From Dryomyza anilis (taxonomy: Eukaryota > Arthropoda > Insecta > Diptera > Dryomyzidae), in NCBI GenBank assembly GCA_951804985.1, contig OX638133.1, positions 27,682,963 to 27,746,962 of the forward strand: DNA of 64,000 bases, given 5' to 3'. The notes below the pieces were generated by a model, which saw only the letters and a program-made list of their open reading frames with translations, was not told the origin of the DNA and made no database searches. Shown one piece after another: positions 22,861-33,895 of the stretch. The position numbers and the translations under genes are program-made. Position 1 is the first letter of the stretch, and every line of letters starts with the position of its first letter.

Positions 22861-23566
22861 TATGTAGCCTACACACATGTGATAAAGTTTATGGTTATGG
22901 TTACCTTTTTAAGTAGTCTAGAGGAACCCAGGGTTTATGAATCCTAAAAATAAATGCTAGTTTGCAATTTCAAAGATTTTTCTTTCATTTGAATACCATT
23001 ATTTAAGAATGGGTAAGTTAACCGAATTTTTTTCATGAGGAAAAACATTATTTTTTATATATTTTTTATATATTTAAGCAAAAAAGTTAAAAAAAAGTGT
23101 TACATGAGACATTTGAATATAAGGAAGTTTTCTATATTTGAAAACGTAGGTATATAAGATATAGAAATTAGAAGTTTCATTGATCTAGCTCTTTTAATTA
23201 TTCTGTAATCGTGATTTTAACTGAAACAGCGTTACCAATAATCAAAAAATAATGTCCAGCTTAAGATAGTAGTCGACTTGTGACATAAATCTGTATGAAA
23301 GATTTAACATTTAGAGATGAAAGATTTAACATTATATTTTGATTATTTGTAACGTGAAAGACAAATCGATAAAAATATACCATTTCGCTTTTAGTGTAAA
23401 TTGGAACCACCCTATGTATTTATAGAATCACCCTTTGAATTTTTGACAACCTAGCAACAGCAGTAACATATAACTTTGTTGTCCATGATTCGTTGTATTT
23501 TGTTAGGCGATTTAACTAAGAAATAAAAACCAATTAGTTCAATATTAACCATTAGCTAACCATATA
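22861..23566 (+). promoter_or_regulatory. SAP30BP upstream region
   Basis: An AT-rich intergenic stretch leads to the SAP30BP start. An aaatcgataaaa site near 23363 matches seven of eight bases of the DRE core TATCGATA that is common at fly housekeeping promoters. The transcription start is not determined. Nothing else coding is seen. Confidence 0.35.
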
Positions 23567-24681
23567 ATGAGCCATTCCGCATTAGCAAGTTTAACTGCAC
23601 AATATACAGACTCTGAAAATGAGGAAGATCATCACGAGAGCACCGACTCGCAGGATTCACAATCATCACAGGTTTGTTCAGAGACATTTCCAAATAGTTT
23701 AAATTTATTAGTACAGCTTTGTTCGCAGGTTATCATACCAAAACAACAAGCTACGCCTGTAGCGACGCCAGAAAAACGTGTCAGTCAAGAACCGAAAAAA
23801 ACCAAAAAGCGATCCAAGAAAGCGATGCGACGCTTAGTCAGCTACCAGGACGACACCATAATATCTGACGATGAGGGTGACAACATTACAGAATCCAGCG
23901 AGGAATCATCATCAGAAGAGGAATCAGATGGCGAAGCATCCTCGTCCAATAACTCGAATGCATTGAGAGAACGTGGAACACCAATAGATTTGGACAACGA
24001 TGAAAATGCTTCAGGTGGTGGTGGTGGTGGAACTGGTAGCGCTAGCAGTAATGGCAACATGAAAACTGCAGCAGCACATACCGCACGTACGGAGAAATCC
24101 GAAAAGTACGCGCACTATGGTTTTACATTGCCACCGGAACCAAAAGGAAAACCATCGTCTGAATTAATTGATAAAATACGTAATCTGTACGATAAAATGG
24201 AATCGAACAACATGGACATGAATCGCATAATACAGGAGCGCAAAGAGTTTCGCAATCCGAGTATTTATGAGAAGCTTATACAGTTCTGCGACATCAATGA
24301 ATTTGGCACCAATTATCCGCCGGAGATTTACGATCCGTTGCAATGGGGCGCCGAGAGCTACTACGAGGAGCTGGCACGTGTGCAACGCAATGAAATGGTG
24401 AAGCGTCAAAAGGAGCTCAAGGATAATGACAAAATCGAGCAAGCGACGGCTCTGGCGCGCAAAGTCGAGGAGGAGGCCAAAAAACGGTGGGGCATTCTTT
24501 AAGTCTATTCAAATTCTCATAATTAATTTCTTTTAATTTGTTATATTACAGCAAATCCAAGTGGGATCAACCTGCACCGGCCAAGACAGCGGTTGCAACG
24601 GCACTAACCACAACGGTGACAGGCACCAAGGGCACAGTAATATCGGCATTCGGTTCGCTGCCCAAGAAACCAGCGCCGTAG
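23567..24681 (+). CDS. SAP30-binding protein (HCNGP-like), nuclear
   Basis: Exons are 23567-24486 and 24552-24681, joined by a 65-bp GT-AG intron. The join restores KKRKSKWDQPAP and then GTKGTVISAFGSLPKK, both matching the SAP30BP C-terminal pattern. A 57-nt in-frame segment, 23672-23728, begins GT after CAG and ends CAG, so it is probably another intron; the product is 349 aa with it and 330 without. The N-terminus has SALASLTAQYTDSENE followed by a serine- and acid-rich disordered region. The conserved HCNGP domain follows (HYGFTLPPEP, MDMNRIIQERKEFRNPSIYE, KLIQFCDINEFGTNYPPEIYD). In animals this protein binds the SAP30 co-repressor and is linked to splicing of short introns. Reading on past 24486 gives a premature stop, so splicing is needed. 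Confidence 0.9.
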
Positions 24682-24865
24682 GTGGATAATTGCGATTTAT
24701 AAAATTTATTAGTGCTATTAAAACATATTAAATATAATTTAAGTAATAATATATTAATTAAAATGTGAATTTTTTCGAATTTCTTTGAACATTTTTATAT
24801 TTCTCTTTGATTAATTGGGTTTTCTCTAAGAACTGCTAATTTTAGTACTGGAAATTTGAGTTATA
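24682..24865 (+). other. SAP30BP 3' flank / 3'UTR
   Basis: A short AT-rich stretch after the stop. attaaa variants near 24718 and 24755 could serve as polyadenylation signals. It ends at the inverted-repeat element that follows. Confidence 0.35.
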
Positions 24866-25483
24866 CGGTCATGTTCCGGCTTTCGATCGAATTTCATATA
24901 AAATTTGTAAACAAACGTTTTTGAAATCGATGTCACAACAGATAGTATATATTTGATATAAGAGTATCCATACAGGTGGTTTCGTTGCCACTTTTGTCAT
25001 ATAAATTCCAACATTGGTTATGTGGAAATTGAAACGAAAATGTTGTCAACAGACACGTTTTCAAATCAATATTCTGATGTTATCTGGCACATTTTTGGCC
25101 GGACAAATCATTGAAATTAATACTGCGTTGGATTGCAATATATTTTGGTAAGTTTGGTTGCAAATTATCCGCGGACAGATCCAGTTTTGTGCACTGTTTT
25201 CCTCTGTTAACTTCAATCTGTAAAATTTCACTTCCACATAACCAATGTTTTCTGCAGCGACGCCAGCAAACTCGGAAGGAATATCTATTAAAAATCTATA
25301 CTCTCTGGTCACAATACAAAAATGTGTTTTTCAAACGAATTTAAATCGTTGAAGTATCAACCATGGTTGAAGTCAAAGCAAACGGATTGAATTCATTGAA
25401 AAAACAAAATTTTTGTTCTGAGACATCGAATTCAAAACCGTCTGTTTACATATTCTATATGATAGAAAATCGGAACATGGTCG
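24866..25483. mobile_element. Inverted-repeat DNA element downstream of SAP30BP
   Basis: About 70 bp at each end pair imperfectly in inverted orientation: catgttccggctttc, tttgtaaacaaacg and atcgatgtc on the left, against gacatcgaattc, ccgtctgtttaca and gaaaatcggaacatg on the right. A second inverted pair lies inside (attggttatgtggaaattg near 25014 and cttccacataaccaatg near 25233). The element is about 618 bp with no coding capacity. Confidence 0.65.
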
Positions 25484-25980
25484 ATATTGTAGGATTTTTA
25501 ATTAGGGTTTAACAATTCAATACTTTTCGTTTTTTTTTTAATTGTAGTAAGCCTTTTAAAATTGTTCCATTAAAATGATCAGTTTGAATGTATTCGATTA
25601 TGTATTATCAGATTTATAATAATTAAAAAATCAATTTTTTAATATTACATTGGTGCGTTTTATTACATAATGAAATATATTCTGTCGCAATATTTTCAAA
25701 CAGAAATTAAGAAGAAAATGCACTATAAATTAGGAAACCATATGGAGGATTGTATCATATTCGGTAGCTTTTTTCGCATACAAAAAAATCGATCATAAAG
25801 TTGAAAGGCGTTTCGTTATTACAATAATATAATAATTCGATCCTTGCAGACAATTCAGCAACTCCGCGGTTCTTCTGACGTTTTCTTTTCACTTAGGCAA
25901 CCCTGAGGTGGGAAATTCTTTTTTTGCACAATTATTTGATGTTGGCAATGCCACCATATTAATTTCGTTCGTTGCCAACG
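25484..25980. other. AT-rich intergenic
   Basis: No gene, repeat family or RNA could be supported. Confidence 0.3.
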
Positions 25981-26470
25981 ACGACGAAGAAGAAGAGTTT
26001 TTTTTGTGTCCGTTTGTTCGCCAGCCACTCGGGTGATTTGATTTTGTTTAATTTTTCCACATTTGATTTAAAAGAATTTTAAGCATCTACTTTGTTCGCA
26101 AATTAACGCAAAACAATCACATATAACTGCGGAAATAGTGCGAAATATGTTTGTCTAAAATTTTCAGGCAATACGGTGCGAAAAGTGCGTCAGCAGCAAC
26201 AATACTTGCAAAAAAAAATACACGAGTAATTTACGAAAAAAAAGGTGAAATTAAGAAGAACCAAATTTACATATATATTGTAAGAAATAACGCAAAGAAG
26301 TATACAATATACAAGACAATGAGCGAAACAGTGCAAAAGAGCAGAAACAGTGTAAAAAATAATAAATTCTACATTTATTTGATCGCTATTTTTTAAAAAT
26401 TTTGAAGATCAACTAGTGCGGCCAGCGGAATGTAGTGTATGTGTGAGTGAGTGTGTGCGTGCATTTGTGA
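25981..26470 (+). promoter_or_regulatory. 5'UTR-like region, possible promoter of a downstream plus-strand gene
   Basis: Composition changes to a style typical of fly 5' untranslated leaders: gacgacgaagaagaagag, gtgcgtcagcagcaacaa, repeated acagtgcaaaagagcagaaac, and gtgtgagtgagtgtgtgcg. There are no long open frames. It may hold the start of the transcript whose first coding exon is proposed at 31697. No splice donor is asserted. This is inference from composition. Confidence 0.3.
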
Positions 26471-27299
26471 TCACTGAAAAATAAAAGATTCTGATTTTTC
26501 AGCCTCCTTTTTTAGTGTCTTCGCAAGTGGAAACGCAAGCAACGCAGCTACTGCGTCAACTGTGACAACAAAAACAACCATAAGATAAAGTTTGCCTTCA
26601 AATCTTGTTTGTTTTTTTTATTTTTTTTTGTTGTTTAAATTAACTGCATTTTTCGTACAATTTTAAATAATAAATGCTGTTTCAACTTATTTTAAAATAG
26701 CTACGTTTTTATTTATAACTCATTGGAATTTCATTTCAATTCTGCTGCCACAATTGCAACAACTGCCACGACCATAAATAACAGCAGCAACAGTCCGAAC
26801 AACTAAAAAAGTGTCTCCAATTGGTCTTTATTTTTTTATTTTGCAACCGAATCCATCCATCAACAGCAACATGAAATTACAGATAAACACGCACACATAT
26901 TGGCTGTCCTTCTGTATGTCTGGCTGTCCGTCCATCTGTCTATCCATCGCTGTCTCCAGCCAGCTGTCTGCTGCTACTATCCGCTGCAGCGAAATTGCAT
27001 CGAAACTACATCAAAATTGCTTTGGCATTTTCAAGTTTGTTTTTTTTTTCTTTTCTTTGGTCTCACTTCACATGTTGCTTTAGAAACTCTTTCGTCTGCT
27101 GTCTTTGTCGCCCTTTGCATTCCATGCTCGTTGTTTAGTATTCGCCGTTTTTAGTCATTTGCACTAAAAATAGTCTTAAGTTTTTTTTTTTATATGCATT
27201 TAACTCAATAATTTATTAATTAATTTCACTGCTTCCTCTGCAGATTCAGATTCATGCCAATGCAGTTTGACGTTTCTCAGTAATGATCATTACTAGCAC
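26471..27299. other. Noncoding, low-complexity
   Basis: CAA/CAG-rich and T-rich stretches, with ctgtctgtccgtccatctg-like runs near 26915. Overlapping open frames of 84-90 codons here are low-complexity and judged chance. Confidence 0.35.
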
Positions 27300-28684
27300 C
27301 AGTGTTTACACTTTTTGTTAATGAGAAATTAGTAGTAGAGTGTTTAAATTTAGGCAAATCGTCACTTGAGAATTTGTTTGGCTCAAACGCCATCGATGCT
27401 GAATATCTCAGATTTGATATGATATAAAAACGGAATTAGAAAGAGAATATTTAATTAGATATTCTCTTTCTAATTACATAAGACATATTTATATATACAA
27501 TTCGTAACTCTATTCATCCAAAATTGGCGTTTGCGCCAAACAAATTCTCAGGTGACGAAATATTGTAGTTGATACTACATGACATTGAGTTCACTTTCTA
27601 ACAGGGTTCAACTTTCCGTTAACGTTAATGCAGCAAATTTTTAATATTAAAGAAGTAAAATTAAAAATATCTTTGGACAAATTTTACAGAATACAGGGTG
27701 GTCGACTTTGGAGTGTAAATATTCTACGTAGTGATTCCTTGGATCATTTTATGAATAAAATTCTGCTAGAATTGGGATTGTATCAAAAACTCGGATGGGT
27801 GTTTTCTAAATTTACTGTAGAAAAGTTGGGAGAAGTTCACTTTACCGGCAAATTCGAAAAAAAATTGACCCCACTCTATTTTCGCAAAAATTACAACAAA
27901 AACAGAAAAATAGGCCCTCGGACTCCTGTTGATCTTGAAAAATCAAAAACTGGTGCACCTACTTACAGGTACATATGGGTACTCAAATGAAAGGTTTCTT
28001 CCTCACGATTACAAATCTGTTATTGTATAGTTGCTATCCATTAACATGTTTGTTTATTCAGATAATAGAAAATAATAATATATTAAAATAATTTGTAATT
28101 ATAAGATATAAATATCTTATTTTTTCACTGTATTTCAAAAGTGAAAATGGAGTAGATTTTATGTAAAAACGTAGACAATTTTTTGAAATTAGATGCAAAG
28201 GAAGTAGTAGTATGCATTATATTAATTGATTTCAAATAGATTTCAAATAAAATATATCAATTTATTTATTTATTCCTGATGTTATCGATTTTCTATAATG
28301 CCGCTGTTTACAGGGTGATCCATTCTAGGTTTGGGGTGTATCTGGAACACCCAATGAAATACATGGTGTTTTCAAAATATACCTCTATAAATACCAATTT
28401 AAAGACCAAATAAAAATACTACATTCATTTTACAGATAATCGATCATAGTTATTATGAAAATTATAATATTGACATTTTAATTGGGGTACTAAGTAATTT
28501 TTCTCATCAAAGTAAAAAAAAAATTGTAAGCAATTTTTACAAATAGAGTACATTTCAGTAAAAGGGAGTACATAATTAAGGAAAGGGAATTAGAAAATTC
28601 TACTACCGTAGTAAAGGAGTAGATTTTAAAAATACAAATGAAATGGAGTAGATCTACTACGATCGGAGTAGAGTGTGAATACTG
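27300..28684. mobile_element. hAT-like non-autonomous element A with nested hairpin MITE
   Basis: The left end cagtgtttacac and the right end gtgtgaatactg are imperfect inverted repeats with hAT-like form. The distal ~370 bp match the element at 29667-30485 (ccaatgaaatacatggtgtt, gtagattttaaaaatacaaa, gatctactacgatcggagta). No 8-bp target duplication is visible. A 120-codon open frame at 27628-27990 is not recognised. A separate hairpin element is nested at 27361-27556. Confidence 0.5.
27361..27556. mobile_element. Hairpin MITE nested in element A
   Basis: The first 32 bases (gtcacttgagaatttgtttg...) pair with the last 32 (...acaaattctcaggtgac) at 30 of 32 positions. The centre has its own palindrome (ttagaaagagaatatt / aatattctctttctaa-like). 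The interior does not resemble the host element, so this looks like a later insertion. Confidence 0.6.
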
Positions 28685-29666
28685 GTGAAAGGTTTGTTTT
28701 TTTTTATCATTTTTAATTGTTTAAAAATTATTTTCAAAAATGGCATTTAACAAAAAAAAATTAGATGGCACGCAAGTCTCCATGGATGGACGGATGCAGC
28801 TATGTACATTTTTTTTTTCTTATATATACCCCTCATAACCTACCTTTACTAAATTATTGTATAAAATTATTGGTATTAATATCAACTATTGTAATTAAAC
28901 CACATATCTACTACTATATCTCAAAACAATCTATCGCTAAAGTTCAAATATTTCAAGTCACGACAATAATAATAACAACAACAGCAGCAGCAGAATCTAA
29001 ATTACCTATGATGCATTGCGTCAAATGACAATCACTTGGTTCCTCTGCTAACGGTGTGGAAAATTCTAAATTGAAACAAATTTAAAATTTAAATTAGCAA
29101 ATACAAAAAATTACTACACGATTGCATAAAATCGCAAAGCGGCTGTCATCACCTCATACAATAAAAAAAAAAATATTTTGCTTATTTTTTTTATGTTTAT
29201 TTTTATTTCTATATACTTTGCGCCTTGTTTCGAACACACACGCTGTGTGGTATATACAATCGACTCGAACCGCTGACACCACCACCATCGCTGTCGTCGT
29301 CGTCGCATTATATCGAATGAAGCAACTGGAAGCGGTTGCAATTGAAACAATTTATGAAGGCTGCCGCAAATGGGCAATACAATTCTCTGTAATCATTTGA
29401 AACTTTGTTCTTTTTTTGTTGTTGTATACAATTTTATTAATTCACATGCATAATTTCAATTGTTGGTGCACAAATGGGGCGAGGCTAAGGAGCTGTAGGT
29501 GCTGTTATCATATTTAGTTCGAAAAATACAAATTTGGAAAATAGCATTCTGTTACAAAAAGACCCTAATCGATTTTTTAATTGGTTAGAACTATTTAAAT
29601 GAATTTACATTTAATAAAGTATAAGAAAATTACCAGTTCGAAACTAAAATCATTTAACGTGCAATA
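28685..29666. other. Noncoding AT-rich
   Basis: AT-rich with T and A runs. A GC-richer spot near 29230-29350 holds accaccaccatcgctgtcg and cgtcgtcg. Open frames of 87-92 codons on both strands are not convincing. A cattTAACGTGCAATACA block near 29652 repeats at ~29735 inside the next element. Confidence 0.3.
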
Positions 29667-30485
29667 CAGTGTTCACACTTTTCGTCAATGCAAACGAAGT
29701 AGATTTGAAAATTACCCTTTCTAAACTAAAATCGTTTAACGTGCAATACAATGTTCACACTTTTCGCCTATGCAAAAGGAGTAGATTTAAAAAGTTTAGG
29801 CAGTAGAAATGAGTAAAAGGGAGCAGAATTGAAAATATTGTAAAATGGAGTGCAATTTGATGCAAAAGAAGTAGACAATTAAATATAGGAGAAAATATGA
29901 TGCAAAGGGAGTTGAAAAATGCAATGAGTAAAAGGGAGTAGAATTGAAAATATTGCAAAATGGAGTACAATTTGTTGCAAAAGGAGTAGACTATTAAATA
30001 TAGCAGTAAATATAATGCAAAGGGAGTAGAAAAATGCATTATCGTATAAGATTTTCAATACATTAATAGATATGTTAATTTTTAAAATTTTATTCATTCC
30101 TGATTTTATGGATTTTCTATAATGCTGATGTGTACAGTGTTTCTGGAACACCCAATGAAATACATGGTGTTTTCAAAATTGAATTTATAAAAGTTGATAC
30201 AAACGTTTATTTAATTACAACTTCTACATATATTACATTTATTTTACAGATAATTGAGTTGTAAGGAAAATTTAAATATTGACAATTTATATGGGGAGCA
30301 AGAAATTGTTCTCATCAAATTAAAAAAAAGTAAGCAATTTTTGCAAAGGGTAGATTTCAGTAAAAGGGAGTAGGGCATTATGAGAAAGGAGCAGAAAATT
30401 CTACTACCGGACTAGAGAAGTAGATTTTAAAAATACAAATAAAATGTAGTAGATCTACTCCGATCGGAGTAGAATGAGAACACTG
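29667..30485. mobile_element. hAT-like non-autonomous element B
   Basis: It begins cagtgttcacacttttcg and ends ggagtagaatgagaacactg. The preceding eight bases gtgcaata and following gtgcatat share five positions, a possible decayed 8-bp target duplication. An 83-bp tandem duplication lies at the left end. The interior is dominated by (a)aaaggagtaga / gggagtagaattgaaaat repeats, and its distal part matches element A at 28316-28684. Confidence 0.5.
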
Positions 30486-30962
30486 GTGCATATTAGTTTG
30501 ACAATTGAAATTTTGAAATCATGGCTATTTTTACCAATCTTTTACCGATAATGTTGCGAAATCTGAGCCACATTATTGTTATAGTAAACAAATTTATAGC
30601 TAAATGTAAAATTAATTATTATCTTTAGCAGGATTCGTATTCGATCGACTTTGTATTACAAAATAGACTTTTTTAAATCATGTTTTGTAAAAATTGCTTA
30701 CTTTTCAATTCGATTCTCATTTTTTTGAGTAATATGTCATATTTGAAAGTAAAATTGTGAATAAAATATGACACAAATTGGCAATGTATCAATAATTGTA
30801 TCTATCTTTTGAAATAAAAACAATTCAGCAAATTTGGAAATCTTTATTAAACATATTTAAATTTACGATATACGCATTTTATTTAAATCGCTTAATATCT
30901 CTATTTTATTTTGTGTAAATTTCTTTATTAATCTCACTCATTTTATTTTTTATTCTTTTGCA
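30486..30962. other. AT-rich noncoding
   Basis: Nothing identifiable. It ends in a pyrimidine-rich tract, ttttattcttttgcag, that looks like a splice acceptor at 30961-30962. Confidence 0.3.
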
Positions 30963-31717
30963 GGCTTTTTACAACAACAGCAACAACACCACAACATCCG
31001 AGTACATTTGAATGCAAAAATTGTTTTGCATACTATAAAATCAGTTGCGGCGCCACAAAAGAGCATTATTTGTTTTTGTAATATTAATATAAATTATAAA
31101 AGCAACAATCAGAATTTTATTGTTTCCTCTCGACTTGAACACTCTACAGTCGTTGTTATCGTGTAAAATTATCTGAACGTCGCACGCCTTTTTTTGTCTG
31201 TTTGTTTGTTATTTGCTGCTTCCCAACCTCCGACCATACTAGACTTCTCGACCGTTTCTTAGTTGATGGTTTATTTTTGAATTTTGTTTGTGTCGTATTT
31301 GCGGTTGGTGCGCGCGACGCTACAGACGTCATCTGTTGCCAATAACGTTGTTGCCAATAACGTCGTCGTTGTTGTTGTCGTTGTCACTAGTTTTTCTTTT
31401 TGTTCGTAGTAGTTGTTGCTGCCACAACATTTCCGTGCTCGAAACGTTAAATTACTTATCGTATACGATATTTCTTTTGTTTTTTCAAATAGCCAAAACA
31501 TTGTATATTTTTTTTTTGTTTATGCTTACGTCGGGTTACAACGTGTTTTTCTAAAACTCCCTTAAAGTGTAAAGTGAAAAAAAAGAAACTAAATTGAAAT
31601 AACGCGAACTTTTTTTTTTGTTTACAACTGAATTTTTGCTCATCGTTAACATTTTGGTTTATAGTTCAGCTGAAAGGAATTCAACACTGCAGCAACATGG
31701 CGTATTCATATTATCAG
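30963..31717 (+). CDS. Candidate leader exon with first coding residues (MAYSYYQ) of an unidentified gene
   Basis: A pyrimidine tract and cag end just before this segment, which has fly leader composition (caacaacagcaacaacacc, the cgttgttgccaataacg repeats). The ATG at 31697-31699 sits in a good fly start context (agcaacATGg). It is followed by six codons, giving MAYSYYQ, and then CAG followed by gtatgagt, close to the ideal splice donor. The proposed coding part is 31697-31717; the rest would be 5'UTR. If correct, the next exon lies beyond the large repeat-filled region or outside the window. I recognise no protein from seven residues. An alternative is chance. Confidence 0.35.
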
Positions 31718-32716
31718 GTATGAGTTGGATTTTTATATTTATATATTAAATATTTTTAATTTAAGTATATCTGGAGATAACTGCTTCCAGTAGAGTATAA
31801 AGTTTAAAAATTCACGTACTTCTATATACTACCCATTTTTATTTAGAATCACATAAAGTTTAAAATGTCCTCATCATGTTTTAATGGTCGAGTAATAGGA
31901 GAAAGGTCCGTAGGTTGGACACAGTTTAAAGTATATTAATTGGACTATCTTTTATAGAAGAAACATTTATGGTTGCATGAAATTTTTTAAAAATACAGCC
32001 TACTTTCCGAAAAAAAAAGAAATTGCAAAAAAAATAATTATTGTAATTATACTATTTATTTTCAACCAATCGGTATTAAATTTTTTTTAATGGAACATAA
32101 AAAATCATAAATTAGTGATACCGGATGTTTGGTTTCTCGATGTCAATAATGCATGGGGTCATTCTATGCCTCAAAAATACGAGCTACTTATATTTCTACG
32201 AATTTATTAGGCTTAATCATTTTTATTTTATTTTTTTGAAACTTTTTACTATTATTAATTTGTATGCTAAATTTTGACGTTTACGATTTTTTTGAATAAA
32301 ACAGGATTGAAATCTATGTGATTTGCTAAGCTATAATGTAAAGCATGAGAATGGTGCACAACCGGGTATTGAGAAATAAATGCTCAAAAATGGGTCTATT
32401 TCTGGCCCAAAAATGAGTCCATCCTTTTTGATTCATATCTCAGGTCCTGTTAAAGGAATTTTGAAAATTGATATGTACATATAATTTGTGTTCTGTTATG
32501 CATGTTTTGAATAAAATAAAAATATGTCTGACATTATAATCAACGCTTACCAACCAACAGAATACTCAAAAATATGATTTTTCGTTTATGTCAAATATCA
32601 ATAAAATTGGACGTGTAGGGAAAAAAAACTGAAAACGCCATTGTTCTTAGAATGTCCAAATCAATAATAATATGCAACTTTCATTTCTGGTGGTAAAATG
32701 GGTGCGCACAGTGTTA
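31718..32716. other. AT-rich, intron-like, with one dispersed repeat
   Basis: No coding signal. The segment near 32112-32180 (ggatgtttggtttctcgatg, tcaataatgcatgggg, tcattctatgcctcaaa) resembles 53705-53770 and is probably part of a dispersed repeat. Confidence 0.4.
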
Positions 32717-32973
32717 TCGTCGTTGTAGAACTAAAAGTCATCAACTACATTTTAAAAAATGCTAATTATTCATTTACAAAAATCTTTATAGATCTGTCAA
32801 TTTCGGATCGTTGAGCTCAATATTTCTACCAAATGATAAGAAAATATGAATCTATGAATTGGAATTCCAACTTTAAAAATCTATTAATTACTTTTTGTAA
32901 TAATGACCAACAAACTCGAAATTTATGATTTTCATAAAAATGTATTTAGTGACTTTTAGTTCTACAACGACGT
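32717..32973. mobile_element. MITE, cgtcgttgtag family, copy B
   Basis: The ends tcgtcgttgtagaactaaaa and ttttagttctacaacgacg pair in inverted orientation, with TA-containing flanks (gtTAt and gtTAtt). The interior matches copies A (inverted) and C (same orientation). Confidence 0.75.
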
Positions 32974-33088
32974 TATTAAAAGGTATTTAAGAACAAAATT
33001 TTAGTGCATTTTATTTAGATTTTATAATGTAAATTGAATCAACACTTGAAAAAGTCAACAAAAAAACTTCTTTGAGTACATTTTAGTA

Positions 33089-33443
33089 AAGGGTTTTTCA
33101 ATAAGAGCGCTACAAAAGTTTTTTTTTCAAGGGTTTTTCAACAGGGACGCTACAAAAGTTTTTTTTCAAGGGTTTTTCAACAGTGACGCTACAAAAGTAG
33201 AGTTACAGGGACAGCAAACGACGCCATATTTCTTGCAGCTCTTTTGACATCTCTCTTCAGTAAGGTTTGCCAATTCATGATGGAAAGATATACGAGCCAA
33301 CAACGAGTCGAAATAATTAAAATTTACTACCGTATATCTTTCCATCATGAAATCACAAACCTTACTGAAGAGCGGCAAGAAATATGGCTTCGTTTGCTGT
33401 CCCTGTCGCTCTACTTTTGCAGCGTCCCTGTTGAAAAACCCTT
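33089..33443. mobile_element. Foldback element containing a transposase N-terminus, copy 1
   Basis: TA flanks at 33087-33088 and 33444-33445. The terminal motif aagggtttttcaa.a..gcgctacaaaag occurs three times in tandem at the left and once inverted at the right. The arms pair for over 100 bp. In the arm and loop, on the plus strand from 33277, a frame reads MMERYTSQQRVEIIKIYYR, resembling the helix-turn-helix start of mariner-type transposases, and then runs straight into the inverted arm. The rest of the transposase is missing. Confidence 0.75.
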
Positions 33444-33640
33444 TATTACAATCGGTCATTTCACTTCAAAGTTTTGCGAAAAGTTGGAGTACAATATTAC
33501 TTGAAATGTACCATTAAAACTACTGACCGGACCAATCTACTGGCCTTTCCCCTACTTTAATTTTCCTGCTTCCACAAACCATGAAAAAAGCAAGGAATCA
33601 TATGAAAAACTAGGCAAAAAGTTAAAAATAATATTATAAA

Positions 33641-33895
33641 CAGGGACTAAAACCCTTTAGAATATCGGTTCTGGTTCCAAGATTTTTGAAACGGTTCTGG
33701 TTCCGATACCGGTTCCACACATTTTTTAATGACGGTTCCGAATCCGGTTCCAAAAATCAAAACGGTTCCGGTTACAATTTTGATTCTTTGCCCTTGGAAA
33801 AGCGGTGCCGGTTCTCGTTCCAAGATTTCTAAAATAGCGGTTTCGGTTCCGATTCCGGCTCACCCTTTTTTTATATCGGTTCCGGTTCTTTACGG
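33641..33895. repeat. Cluster of diverged ggttccggttcc motifs
   Basis: From cagggactaaaaccc at about 33641 the sequence carries some twelve variants of cggttccggttcc separated by short AT-rich segments. This is far more GC-rich than its surroundings. It may be a degenerate element; the reverse-complement form (gaatcggaacatccccgg) appears once near 33948. No partner terminus was found. Confidence 0.5.

Noticed and set aside
33166..33504. Two overlapping ~90-codon frames as genes
   Set aside because: Both are readings of the two arms of the foldback element. Only the short transposase-start segment is meaningful.
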